This document shows, in pieces, positions 51,501 through 59,011 of a stretch of DNA of 64,000 nt. The notes under the pieces were generated by a model. It ran no database searches. It saw only the letters and a program-made list of their open reading frames with translations, and was not told where the DNA came from. Within the stretch, counting starts at the first letter, position 1. The number at the start of each line of letters is the position of its first letter. The DNA is from PWPS01 sp964507105 (GTDB lineage: Bacteria > Patescibacteriota > Minisyncoccia > Minisyncoccales > PWPS01). Both the position numbers and the translations under genes were made by a program. Location: positions 29,133 to 93,132 of the forward strand of contig CAZDOR010000002.1 in the NCBI GenBank assembly GCA_964507105.1, given 5' to 3'.

Positions 51501-52584
51501 TGTAGTAAAGATCTCCCAACTCCCAATTAATTGTCTTACACTCCCCATTTTCCTCATCACCGAATATGGTTGTGTTCGGCGAAAAATCAGTAGCGGAAAA
51601 CTCAACGATTTCCGGATCCGTAAAGTCTTTTGAAGTTGAAAGTTTTATCTCAAAATCTCCCTCGGGAAGATCTTCATTATCGGTCTTCACCATTCCTTCA
51701 TCATCAACAATCATCTTACATACCGTTATCGAAGCTTCCGGCTCCGGATCATCAACCGGGCATCTTGCCCTCGGATCGTCACTTGCAGTAGCCGTTCTGG
51801 TGCCTCCGTCCGGTGCTGTTAAAGTCCATACTAAATCTGAACCGTCAAAATCTACTGAGAAAAGGTTATCCGGATAAAATCCGGTTCTTCCCATTCTGTC
51901 CGCACTCGGATAATCGGGTGCCGGATACTCAAAAACCGTTGGTTGACCTTGGTCGTAATCGGACGTGCCACCTCCCGTAAACTTATTACTTTCACCTATC
52001 GGAACGGTTACATCAACATTATTGTGAGTTTCGTATGAGAAATGAGCTCTATAACTCTCGTTTACCTCTTCGACACACTCAAGTATCGGTGATATTTTTT
52101 GATCATCTATGACATCATTGTCGGGAATTTTACAATCATTTTCCCATATCGCTTTGCCCTCCGGCCAATTTTGAGAATATCCATCTCCGTCATACTCAAA
52201 AGGCGAAATTATATCTCCCCAATCCGCCTCAGGCCAGAGCGGCCCGACATTTACCGCAGGGCCGGGAAATCCTCTTTGAGGATGGACTATTGAAGATATA
52301 TCTCGTGGTGTTTTTGAGTACGGATTTTTAAAGCTGCCTGTAGCGTTGCACATATGCTCTACTACAACCATTGTCTCCATTTTCACATCCTCATCACTCA
52401 TTTTTTCGCTCTCTTCATTTTTTTCTTCCGAATTAGTGTCTTCCAATTGGTCAATATTTTCTTCATCATGCTCGTTATCTCCATTCTCCACTATCGAAAA
52501 AACGGGTACCGAATAAGAAAAAAGTAAAATGAAAGCCAAAAGAATCGGAAAGGTCTTTTTTGTCCTTTTTTTTATCTTTTTCAT
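48589..52584 (-). CDS. Large multidomain cell-surface protein (1331 aa)
   Basis: Signal peptide 1-30, acidic linker, beta domains (100-430), a Cys-containing repeat at about 439-590, a DUF642/CBM-like domain at about 707-870 (NLIENGSFEEP, GQYYELTFAWSPRPDE, GLIDDVQL), and a second copy of the Cys repeat at about 881-1042; both repeats share ICHTDGYNYDNYE. A peptidoglycan-binding-like domain follows (about 1125-1218), then an acidic stalk, LPATV (1284-1288), a membrane helix (1296-1316) and a KR-rich end. The tail has the plan of a sorting signal but with LPATV instead of LPxTG, so it may simply be a membrane anchor. Confidence 0.82.
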   Translation of the reverse strand: MKKIKKRTKKTFPILLAFILLFSYSVPVFSIVENGDNEHDEENIDQLEDTNSEEKNEESEKMSDEDVKMETMVVVEHMCNATGSFKNPYSKTPRDISSIVHPQRGFPGPAVNVGPLWPEADWGDIISPFEYDGDGYSQNWPEGKAIWENDCKIPDNDVIDDQKISPILECVEEVNESYRAHFSYETHNNVDVTVPIGESNKFTGGGTSDYDQGQPTVFEYPAPDYPSADRMGRTGFYPDNLFSVDFDGSDLVWTLTAPDGGTRTATASDDPRARCPVDDPEPEASITVCKMIVDDEGMVKTDNEDLPEGDFEIKLSTSKDFTDPEIVEFSATDFSPNTTIFGDEENGECKTINWELGDLYYSEEHIEGDYWLEPLYNDEFETTVESLDYFYEYSPELFENDEDEDRNKDADGHIVLSESRPHRRLVVLNTYEEPEPMVNLHAYKVMCESETDFPEWVKDANYPSMLTEELIMDYVEDSEGACWFEPGWEFEWAEKTVSDPGGDHIGYGGDDWNTFGPTNENGIAIKQFDFEGAISIREVLQEGYLSFSDDDGGDYSKSAELICHTDGYNYDNYEWLENTVFGEDYYCAAFNVSEEEELVCDPGIILPEEGADICKGEALNLEAKDIEASEGDVQWAVRYDTCEKGEGAVAGNVDEYDDPFDWTDGIFIAELGTSGWYEGEYCFVFNPDDGERYTRRFNIDDCDPVCDPEVNLIENGSFEEPVVGDNDGDWQLYESISGWTLVEGDYIELQRYVFESADGDQHLELDSDGDDPASAIEQEVSTIPGQYYELTFAWSPRPDEDATDSKAVLTAESNGGTILTDTIETGYGDIHWQYKTYGFTADDSKTTIRFSHDGPVNTYGGLIDDVQLHCAEEPDPDMDTATIRAHKVICENGMPNWVKNRDYPSVEEPLTEKEIIAYVSETDGCEFTEEEWSFEWGYDGEVEREDGDHIGRADGESWQEFHRQAIGTTPALATVNLEDGDKVWVREILQGGYLPFSDQSGDEGVSESAEFICHTDGYNYDNYEYVDEMNPGMEYICVAFNSYEERIENGGDNGNNTGDNDLPLTPPISRRGSSRAGVLSSTTEEEPVEEEKTEEEEDKKTDEQETIAGEELDIVFPEEPSEKVCGIYLNDFLRYGDENNPEEVKKLQIFLNEHMGEDLWVDGYFGIETFEAVERFQLEYKEEILSPWVEAGIHSSEDIPTGYVFETTRRWINMIMCPELGLKMPDLSTYYSEPEIRDEEDIIDWSDFFVDPDDSDEADKDSAEDDPVGEDEKEDEDTDPLASLPATVDGGFSGSIPFIVMSFGLFGLLLYFGYRGFVLAKEKRVFKVFKR

Positions 52585-52810
52585 CTTTTTAATTTTGGAT
52601 TAATAATTCCTTTTGTTTCGAAAAAACAAAAGGCTCGACCTTTTTGCCGAGTCCTCATTTGTGATGATTTAAACAAAGCAAAACGCACAAGCTTAGTAGC
52701 TTGTTTTTCCGTCACATAATCTTGTTGAGGATCCGATTGATCCTGATAATCTTTCCTATAAGCTGAAACTTATTCCTGAAAGAAAATTTCAGCACAAAGA
52801 AAGAACTCTG
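52585..52810 (-). other. Long structured 5' leader of the 1331-aa gene
   Basis: About 226 nt from the predicted transcription start to the ATG, with no gene that I can support. It holds a series of hairpins: CTGAAA/TTTCAG, GGATC/GATCC, ACAAGC/GCTTGT, CTCG/CGAG with an A-rich loop and CCTTTTGTTT/AAACAAAAGG just before the start. The last is terminator-shaped but lacks a pure T-run. Possible attenuation or mRNA stabilisation; no known riboswitch class recognised. Confidence 0.55.
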
Positions 52811-52816
52811 ATTTAC

Positions 52817-52845
52817 TTATACACCCCCCCTTAAAAAAAGTCAAT
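52817..52845 (-). promoter_or_regulatory. Promoter of the 1331-aa surface protein gene
   Basis: TTGACT at 52840-52845, a 17-nt spacer and TATAAG at 52817-52822. Confidence 0.7.
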
Positions 52846-52886
52846 AGCGGAAACCAAACCGTAAATTAAAAAAGCAATAACGTAAA

Positions 52887-52919
52887 CAAAAAAAGAACTC
52901 CGGAATTTATCCCGGAGTT
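52887..52919 (-). terminator. Terminator with the stop codon in its loop
   Basis: AACTCCGG-GATAAATT-CCGGAGTT followed by CTTTTTTT. The TAA of the 114-aa membrane protein is in the loop. Confidence 0.9.
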
Positions 52920-53251
52920 TTCGTACTCTTTTTTTTATTCCTTTTTGTCCGCACCAAGTTTTCGAGACACAAGGCCAATATAAAGGCAAGTCCCAGTCCC
53001 GAAAAACTTAAAATTGCTCCTAAGTAGCCCGGCATAAGAGCGGAAAGCCAATAAATACCGGAGACGGGCATTGAAAGTTTCAACCACCGTTCGGATGGAG
53101 AAGTATAGAGAATAAACACAAGTGAAAAAACAACAAAGATCATTTCCGGAAGAGCAACTTGAATCGGTGACAGGAAAAGAAAAAAAGACAGAAAAGTTAA
53201 AAATCCCAAAAAAAGAATCCACGTTCTAAAAAGGTGCTTTGTCTTTTCCAT
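52907..53251 (-). CDS. 114-aa membrane protein
   Basis: 114 aa from the ATG with AAGGAGGG 7 nt upstream; an upstream in-frame ATG is within the promoter. Four hydrophobic segments and a Lys-rich C-terminus (RTKRNKKKSTKTPG). Function unknown. It has a perfect consensus promoter and a terminator overlapping the stop, so it is a separate transcription unit. Confidence 0.75.
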   Translation of the reverse strand: MEKTKHLFRTWILFLGFLTFLSFFLFLSPIQVALPEMIFVVFSLVFILYTSPSERWLKLSMPVSGIYWLSALMPGYLGAILSFSGLGLAFILALCLENLVRTKRNKKKSTKTPG

Positions 53252-53273
53252 CGATATCCCTCCTTGTATTTTT

Positions 53274-53302
53274 ATTATATATATTTTTATTATTTTTGTC
53301 AA
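53274..53302 (-). promoter_or_regulatory. Consensus promoter of the 114-aa membrane protein
   Basis: TTGACA at 53297-53302, 17-nt spacing and TATAAT at 53274-53279: both hexamers match the sigma-70 consensus exactly. The -35 lies 3 nt after the T-run of the previous terminator. Confidence 0.92.
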
Positions 53303-53303
53303 T

Positions 53304-53330
53304 AGAAAAAGCCGCCTTCGCCCGGGCGGC
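53304..53330 (-). terminator. Terminator of the repeat-protein gene
   Basis: Stem GCCGCC/GGCGGC with an 8-nt loop followed by T5. Confidence 0.88.
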
Positions 53331-53361
53331 TCTTCCGCTTGTTCTTTAATTTAAAGTTAAC

Positions 53362-54926
53362 TTAAAGATTATATTCCTCATCCATTTCATATGGGTCCAT
53401 TGGATCTTCATCTTCATACGGATCCATGCCTTCGTATGGATCCATGGGATCTTNNNNNNNNNNNNNNNNNNNNNNNNNNNNNNNNNNNNNNNNNNNNNNN
53501 NNNNNNNNNNNNNNNNNNNNNNNNNNNNNNNNNNNNNNNNNNNNNNNNNNNNNATTGGATCTTCATCTTCATACGGATCCATGCCTTCGTATGGATCCAT
53601 GGGATCTTCATCTTCATACGGATCCATGCCTTCGTATGGATCCATGGGATCTTGATACGGATCAAGTTGCGTTGGCCCCATCAAATCCTCCATTAAATCT
53701 TCAATCTCCGTATAATCATCCGGCTCATCCAAATTCAGCGGCTCGTTGAAACCACTAAACTCAACATCCAAAAGCATTCTAAAGTCGGAAAGCTCTTCCA
53801 TTTCCTCTTCTATTTCATCTATTACCATCTGCACTCTGTAAATATATTCTCCATCGGTCCATACCGATAAATATAAATCAATTTCGTCGAAAGCTTCTTT
53901 AATTTCGTCGAATTCATCCTCCTCTTCTTCCATTTCGGCCTTTAGCTCCTCCGCGCTTAAATCATCAATATATTCCTCGTAATCTTCGGCCAATTCGAGT
54001 ATGAGATCGGGAAGGTTTTTAATGTCGACTTCCAAGTTGTATCTATCCACTTCAACACCCGCTATCTCATCTTCCTCGCTTTCGCCCACCACTAATATCT
54101 CCTTATCCCAAATTCCGGATAAAATATCATCCAAAAATTGTTCGGCAATTTCCGGGTCTACGTCTTCGTCAAATATATTCGCTATTTCTTCTTCGAAGGG
54201 AGTCTGCCCGACCTCTTCCTCCAATCCGTCTTCTATTTCTTCAGAAAATTGATCCGTCAGTAAAATATTTTGACCACGAATAAGACTCGTATCCACGGGA
54301 AGAAGCATTCCCAGATCGGGAAACTGATCCAGTCGTCCGAAAAGTTTGTCATTCACCAAAAAAATCCCTCCTTCAAAACTTCCGCCCATACCTCCTACTA
54401 ATGCTTGACCGTCTATACCGAATTCCATCTCTTCGTTCGGCTCGTCAACTCTCGCTAAAATCGTAAATTCTCCGTCAAAGCTTTCTCCGCCGTCTTCTCT
54501 TGCCATTAACTCCGCGGTTAGCTCCGTAGAAAGAGAGTCCAAATCAGTCATATTGTGTGCCGCTTCCATTATTTGGTCCTGAGGCTCCTCACTAAAAAGA
54601 ACAGAAGCAGCTAAAAATCCTACGAACCCAATTAAAATTAATACTACCACGACGGGAAGTAATTTCGAACTCTTTCTATCGAAAGACGGCTCACTCTTGG
54701 AAATCCACTCTTTTTGAGCTTCCACATCTTCTTTTTGATCCGCTCCATCCATTACTTTGGAATCCTTTTCGACAGCATCTTTATCATTTTCGTCCAAAGC
54801 GGAAAAGGAGTTTTCCACTTTCGACCGTTCCCAGCCCGCTTCCAAGAGTTGATTTTTTATTTTTTGATCATCTATACCTTTTTCCCGGGCCCTCTTTATA
54901 TATTTTTTTATTTTTTCAGAACTCAT
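53362..54926 (-). CDS. Membrane-anchored repeat protein, LppX/LolA-like paralog B2, interrupted by an assembly gap
   Basis: The N-terminal helical domain (IKKYIKRAREKGIDDQKI) resembles small domains common in Candidate Phyla Radiation membrane proteins; a membrane helix lies near 92-110 and an acidic beta-rich domain homologous to the 346-aa protein at about 125-400. The tail consists of 15-residue acidic repeats DPMDPYEGMDPYEDE. A 100-N gap splits the repeats and breaks the frame. On the other side of the gap the frame that matches the repeat ends DPMDPYEMDEEYNL-stop at 53362. Joining the two 55-nt identical contig ends restores one frame of 469 aa. Confidence 0.78.
53402..53646. repeat. 45-bp tandem repeats encoding acidic 15-residue units
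   Basis: One unit plus 7 nt lie left of the gap and two units right of it, almost identical, each beginning GGATCTTCATCTTCATACGG. Copy number in the genome is unresolved because the assembly breaks here. Confidence 0.92.
53454..53553. other. Assembly gap of 100 N
   Basis: Exactly 100 N, the usual placeholder. The 55 nt before the gap (53399-53453) are identical to the 55 nt after it (53554-53608), so the flanking contigs probably overlap rather than being apart. Confidence 0.97.
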
Positions 54927-55046
54927 AATTTATAAATTAATAACATATTACATAAGTATATATAATTATTCTAATTAGTAAAACAAATAAAAATTCAACC
55001 GATAGAAGCAATAACGGGCTAATTATTGATGGTTCTCAATCTTCGC

Positions 55047-55691
55047 CTATCTATTTTTAAGTTGGTCGTAGGCGTCAACTCTTGCCAAATAAATTAAGGG
55101 AAGAGATGCTAAGAATCCTAAAGGTAAAAGGGCGGTGGTTATAAAAAAGGATACCGACATCAAAAGAAAACAAAACAAAAATAAGCTCCAAAACTTTCCG
55201 GAAGTAATATTCATCGATTCCCTAAAAGCGGTAATCGGCCCGGATTGATTGTCAACCAGAGCCAAATCATAAAAGCTTAACCTGACACCGAAATAAATTC
55301 CCGGAATCAAGAAAAGGATCAACCCCAAAGAAACGAGGAGTCCGTATACGAAGGTTGCAACCACAAAATTTACTACCGATCCCTTTTTGGACCATAGTTG
55401 TTGATAACCGAGATTCTTTCCTTTTTTGTCATTGAGAACCATTTCCAAAAGTCCGACCAGAAAGAATCCGGAAAAAAATAGATGGACCATCGGTGCAATA
55501 TAAATCATAAAGCTTCCTAAAGCCTGACTAATCTCGCTCAAAAAAACTCCGAAAGCCGCCACGAAAAGTGAAGCCAAGCCGGGTATGAAGATGACCAAAA
55601 AAGAAGCTCCGCAATAAAAAAGAAAACTGTCAATAAACTTTTTCCCGGCAAAATCGAAGGACTCTTTTATGGAAAACTTTAATTTGGGCAT
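55047..55691 (-). CDS. Polytopic membrane protein, paralog family A (214 aa)
   Basis: About six membrane helices. LILFLIPGIYFGVRLSFYDLALVDNQSGPITAFRESMNITSGKFW is the family A core and is closest in size to the 215-aa protein next to pilB. Function unknown. The gene stands alone between the repeat protein and a degraded region. Confidence 0.75.
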   Translation of the reverse strand: MPKLKFSIKESFDFAGKKFIDSFLFYCGASFLVIFIPGLASLFVAAFGVFLSEISQALGSFMIYIAPMVHLFFSGFFLVGLLEMVLNDKKGKNLGYQQLWSKKGSVVNFVVATFVYGLLVSLGLILFLIPGIYFGVRLSFYDLALVDNQSGPITAFRESMNITSGKFWSLFLFCFLLMSVSFFITTALLPLGFLASLPLIYLARVDAYDQLKNR

Positions 55692-55749
55692 ATTTTTAAT
55701 TGATGATTAAAACTTTTTATATTATACAATAAATATATTTTTTAGAAAA

Positions 55750-55771
55750 CAAAAAACGGTGAAATTCACCG
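55750..55771 (-). terminator. Terminator downstream of the degraded small gene
   Basis: GCGGTGAA/TTCACCG-type stem followed by T6 on the minus strand, 48 nt after the stop of the remnant frame. It suggests that a real transcription unit lies upstream. Confidence 0.75.
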
Positions 55772-55818
55772 CTTTAAAATTTTTCGTCCAAAAATAAAAT
55801 CCTTAGTTTCAAAATGAT

Positions 55819-56076
55819 TTATTCATAATCCTCGATAAACTCTTTAATATTTATCATAAAAACTTCAAATCGTCCTCTTCTGTACTCTTTTTCGACCGGA
55901 GTTTCCTCCGGAATTTCTTTTGCAGTCGAGCCCTTTTCTTCTTCTACCGACTCTATGGCCGACTCGGAAAAAGTAACAATAATGGTCATCGCTATCGAAA
56001 TCCAAAAAGCATCAAAACAACTACCAGTAATTCGATTATTCCTTTTTTATTTTTGATAAAATTAAGTTTAAGCTGC
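55819..56076 (-). pseudogene. Probable frameshifted small membrane protein gene
   Basis: The roughly 600-bp stretch between two genes holds two overlapping frames that together read as one protein. Frame A gives LNFIKNKKGIIELLVVVLMLF and then stops; frame B gives FWISIAMTIIVTFSESAIESV and continues to EFIEDYE-stop (56 codons from its ATG at 55989). Inserting one T in the CTTTTTGG run would join them into a single helix-plus-tail protein. Frame A lacks an ATG. A TTGTAA-16-TATAAT promoter lies upstream, with a 23-codon frame (MGVISLDEKSSEM) in between. Confidence 0.45.
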
Positions 56077-56210
56077 GTAACCTAAACCGTAAAATGAATA
56101 ATTAATACCGTAAACTAAAATCTCTATCGCCGGTAATCCTTATCGCCTTCGAAGATCATTTCACTACTTTTTTCATCCAATGAAATCACACCCATATTTA
56201 ATTTTTATTA

Positions 56211-56238
56211 ATTATATACGAAAATCTCCCGATTACAA
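56211..56238 (-). promoter_or_regulatory. Promoter of the degraded small gene
   Basis: TTGTAA at 56233-56238, a 16-nt spacer and TATAAT at 56211-56216. Confidence 0.6.
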
Positions 56239-56261
56239 AGAAATGGAAAGCAGCTATTTAA

Positions 56262-56290
56262 TTGACATGTTTATAATATTATTGTACGGT
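56262..56290 (+). promoter_or_regulatory. Possible promoter of the 43-aa Zn-finger gene
   Basis: TTGACA at 56262-56267 and, 17 nt on, TACGGT at 56285-56290, a poor -10. TATAAT also occurs but only 4 nt after the -35. The layout parallels the better promoter at 59587. Confidence 0.45.
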
Positions 56291-56310
56291 GCAAAAAAAG
56301 GAGGGGTGAT

Positions 56311-56442
56311 ATGATTCCGGTTTGTCACTATTGTCACGAAGGACTGAGCAAGGAAGAAATACTGAAAAATGAAAGAGAAGAAATTTACCAAAGACGCTGT
56401 GATGACTGCAAGGAGGAGCTGGAAAAAAAGTTTCCCCTATAA
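56311..56442 (+). CDS. 43-aa zinc-finger miniprotein
   Basis: 43 codons from ATG to TAA. AAAGGAGGGGTGAT is an extended Shine-Dalgarno directly before the ATG. CHYC at 5-8 and CDDC at 30-33, separated by a charged helix (LSKEEILKNEREEIYQRR), form a treble-clef or zinc-ribbon-like finger. Plus-strand, isolated and followed by a strong terminator. Resembles the other plus-strand mini-genes of this window; family unknown. Confidence 0.78.
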   Translation: MIPVCHYCHEGLSKEEILKNEREEIYQRRCDDCKEELEKKFPL

Positions 56443-56455
56443 AGCACCCATTGTA

Positions 56456-56484
56456 CCGGCGGAAAATCCGCCGGCTTTATTTTT
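56456..56484 (+). terminator. Terminator of the 43-aa mini-gene
   Basis: CCGGCGGA-AAA-TCCGCCGG stem followed by CTTTATTTTT. Confidence 0.9.
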
Positions 56485-56496
56485 GTTAATGTCAAT

Positions 56497-56524
56497 AGAA
56501 AAACCGCCGTTTTACGGGCGGTTT
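56497..56524 (-). terminator. Terminator of the 752-aa surface protein gene
   Basis: AAACCGCC/GGCGGTTT stem with an 8-nt loop and T-runs on both sides. Confidence 0.88.
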
Positions 56525-56548
56525 TTCCTTTTTCAGTAAATAATTAAA

Positions 56549-58807
56549 TTATTCACTGGGAGCTGACTGAAAAAGTTCTACTCTTCTTGTTTCTAGATCT
56601 TCAATCATGCTGTCGGTATATTCGAGAGTGTAGTCAAAGTTGTCCCTTTCCGTTCCCCAGCTGAGAGATTCAATTTTTACTCTGGCCCTCTTGACATCTT
56701 CCTTGGTAGCGAACTCAACTCTTACGGTCGCTGTCCTGTCTTCATTGATTCTGAAACTGTCACCGGTTTCGGTGTAGTTTCCACTGATTGACAAGTCGGC
56801 CCATTGGAGCCCAAAGTAAGAACTGCTTTCTTCAATGAACGTAATGAACTCACCATCCAAGGTATCTTCATTGCTGTCGATGTAGATGTCACCACCGAGA
56901 GCCGTGATATCGAACCTGATATAACCTTCGGCTCTATCCCTGTTACCGTCACTCCAGCTTTCCCTACTTATTGAAGTTGTAATACTGTCCACCTCAATAT
57001 AGTGGGAAACCAGTTTTTGCCATTCACCCTCTATATCAAGATAAGTTTCGATATCATCATCAGTGATATAGTCGAGGCCCAAAAGCTTTACGAAAGTTCC
57101 CGTAAGCTTAAGTCCTTGATCTTTTTCTTCGGGGTCGAGATCGCGAGCATTTACTCTGATTTCAAACTCAGAAATCGTGTCCGCATCAAGATCGACATCG
57201 ACTTCAAAAACAATCTCTTCTGCAGCCATTACCGTTTTGACGTCATTGTCATCGATTCCCGCATCATCGCCGTCATCATATTCCCAGTTATCAGTTCCGA
57301 CTCTGAAAACTTCCTTACCGTTATAGTAATATCTTAAAGCGTTTCTTACTACAACCGCATCAAATTCATCACCTTCATAGTAAAGAATCGCCTCGTCGAT
57401 ATAATCGTTGAAGAAAGATCCGAAGTTGTTCATGTTGGTCGTGTAGCCATCGTAGTAAAGATCGGAAAAATCATCTTCAATAATGTTGATGAAATCCAAC
57501 CTTACGTGAAGATCTTCAACCTTAATGTCTCCGTCCTCAACTTCAAGATCCATGATGGTTAAAGAAATGTCTTCGGTAAAGTCATCCTTATCCAAAACGA
57601 CAATTCCTTCTTGTGGAGAATCGTCGGAAAGCTCGGCACTTATGTCCGCCCTGTCTTCAGCTAAAAGTTTAAAGCTTCTAAGATTTCCTCCGTCGATTAT
57701 TTCTCGGAATCCGGCTTCATCAATGGCTCTTATTCCGTCATTCGGAATCGAAAGATAAATTGTTTTATCTTCGGAAATGTTGAAGTCTTCGGTCCTTACT
57801 ACCACTTTAACTTCCTTCCTACCATCTCTCGGAACTTCCAAGTCTAAACCGCTAAAGGTAATTTCAAGGTCATCCCTGTCCAGGGTCGCCCTTGTTACGG
57901 AAGTTCGTGAAATTATTTCACCGTCGACTTCTAAAGCTAATGAATCAATCCATCTGTCAAGGTCACCTCTGTTATATTCGACATTTTGACCGATCTCTTT
58001 GAATCTGATATTGATTCTTTGGACGGTCATTGCCGAATCTTCCGACTCCAGCTCAAAGCCGGCAACAGCTCTTTCCCTGTTTGCTCCCAGCTCTTCATTT
58101 CTGGGTCTGGTAAGCAAACTGAAGTTCAAAACTCCCTCTTCCGCATCTACCGGAGTCGTAACGCTGTCTTCTATATCATCCAATCGAGCTTGAAGCTTAT
58201 TCAAGGCCTCGGCCAGTTTTTGAAGTTGCTCCAAAACTGCGGAAAGATTCGTGTCAACCGGATCGGCGGGAACTTCAACTTCCTGGGTTAAAATTTCGTT
58301 CAATTTTGCCCTGGTGGTAGTTCCTACAAACCCGGTTCCTCTGGTGATTCCGTGCGGTACCAATACTTCATTGGAATGCTTTTCTTGAAACCTAATCACC
58401 GCTGATTTGGTTCTGGAACCGAAATATTCGGTTTCATTGCCGGGTGATCCGGCTCCGGACGCGGCTACTTGCGTATCGGAATCCGTGTTGAGAAGAATTT
58501 GAAGATATCTTACGGAAGTTCCCCTAACTCCTTCTCTGAGATCTTCGTTAAATCTGAAGTTTTCGGGAATTCCCTCTATGGAGGCAATTTCTTCATAGAC
58601 CGTTTCGACATCTTCATCCTCTTCCAATTCTTCGGCAGTAATTCCCAGTCCTTCAAGTAAGACGGAAACGTCCAGACCCAACGAGTCCGCTAATTCTCTT
58701 ATTTCACTCAAGTCGTCATCAACGGCTACGGCTTGTCCTACCGGAAGACCGGTAAAAACAAAAGCTGCGGCCAAAACGACAACAGTAATTTTTTTAAATT
58801 TGTTCAT
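56549..58807 (-). CDS. Major surface (S-layer candidate) protein, 752 aa
   Basis: Signal peptide ending near VAVD (residue 30), an acidic region, a peptidoglycan-binding-like domain (about 87-173: RYLQILLNTDSDTQVA, FGSRTKSAVIRFQEKH, GTGFVGTTTRAKLNEIL), a short coiled coil (186-214), then about 530 residues of acidic beta-sandwich-like domains. Cys-free and Asp/Glu-rich, as in many S-layer proteins. It is monocistronic, with a roughly 200-nt leader and a strong terminator. S-layer assignment is inference; it could also be another abundant wall protein. Confidence 0.75.
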   Translation of the reverse strand: MNKFKKITVVVLAAAFVFTGLPVGQAVAVDDDLSEIRELADSLGLDVSVLLEGLGITAEELEEDEDVETVYEEIASIEGIPENFRFNEDLREGVRGTSVRYLQILLNTDSDTQVAASGAGSPGNETEYFGSRTKSAVIRFQEKHSNEVLVPHGITRGTGFVGTTTRAKLNEILTQEVEVPADPVDTNLSAVLEQLQKLAEALNKLQARLDDIEDSVTTPVDAEEGVLNFSLLTRPRNEELGANRERAVAGFELESEDSAMTVQRINIRFKEIGQNVEYNRGDLDRWIDSLALEVDGEIISRTSVTRATLDRDDLEITFSGLDLEVPRDGRKEVKVVVRTEDFNISEDKTIYLSIPNDGIRAIDEAGFREIIDGGNLRSFKLLAEDRADISAELSDDSPQEGIVVLDKDDFTEDISLTIMDLEVEDGDIKVEDLHVRLDFINIIEDDFSDLYYDGYTTNMNNFGSFFNDYIDEAILYYEGDEFDAVVVRNALRYYYNGKEVFRVGTDNWEYDDGDDAGIDDNDVKTVMAAEEIVFEVDVDLDADTISEFEIRVNARDLDPEEKDQGLKLTGTFVKLLGLDYITDDDIETYLDIEGEWQKLVSHYIEVDSITTSISRESWSDGNRDRAEGYIRFDITALGGDIYIDSNEDTLDGEFITFIEESSSYFGLQWADLSISGNYTETGDSFRINEDRTATVRVEFATKEDVKRARVKIESLSWGTERDNFDYTLEYTDSMIEDLETRRVELFQSAPSE

Positions 58808-59011
58808 TTTTTTACAGCATGCTATTTAAAACACACCGGCTAACGGTTTTCAACCGCTACCTTTTTCTTTTAATTTTTCCTAAACTTCCTTCTGTTAAAA
58901 AATTAAAAAGAAAAAGATGATTTTTAAGTCTTCGACCTTTGTCGGTCCGTGAAAATAAATTTTCAAGGTACTCCTGTAAGTTAAGACGGTAAAATCATTA
59001 GTTTGTTACAG
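58808..59011 (-). other. Leader region of the 752-aa gene
   Basis: About 200 nt with no gene that I can support. On the minus strand it contains GACCGACAAAGGTC and GCGGTTGAAAACCGT hairpins and A/T-rich spacers. No obvious promoter pair or Shine-Dalgarno was found; the start codon follows GTAAAAAA. Confidence 0.45.

Noticed and set aside
53346..53361. A longer C-terminal end of the repeat protein, reading to 53346
   Set aside because: It is created by the 100-N placeholder shifting the frame; the repeat-consistent frame stops at 53362.
53402..53646. CRISPR-like array
   Set aside because: The 45-bp units are contiguous, have no spacers and encode an in-frame acidic peptide repeat.
56141..56212. 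23-codon frame MGVISLDEKSSEM as a gene
   Set aside because: No Shine-Dalgarno, no recognisable family and too short; kept only as a note under the degraded gene.
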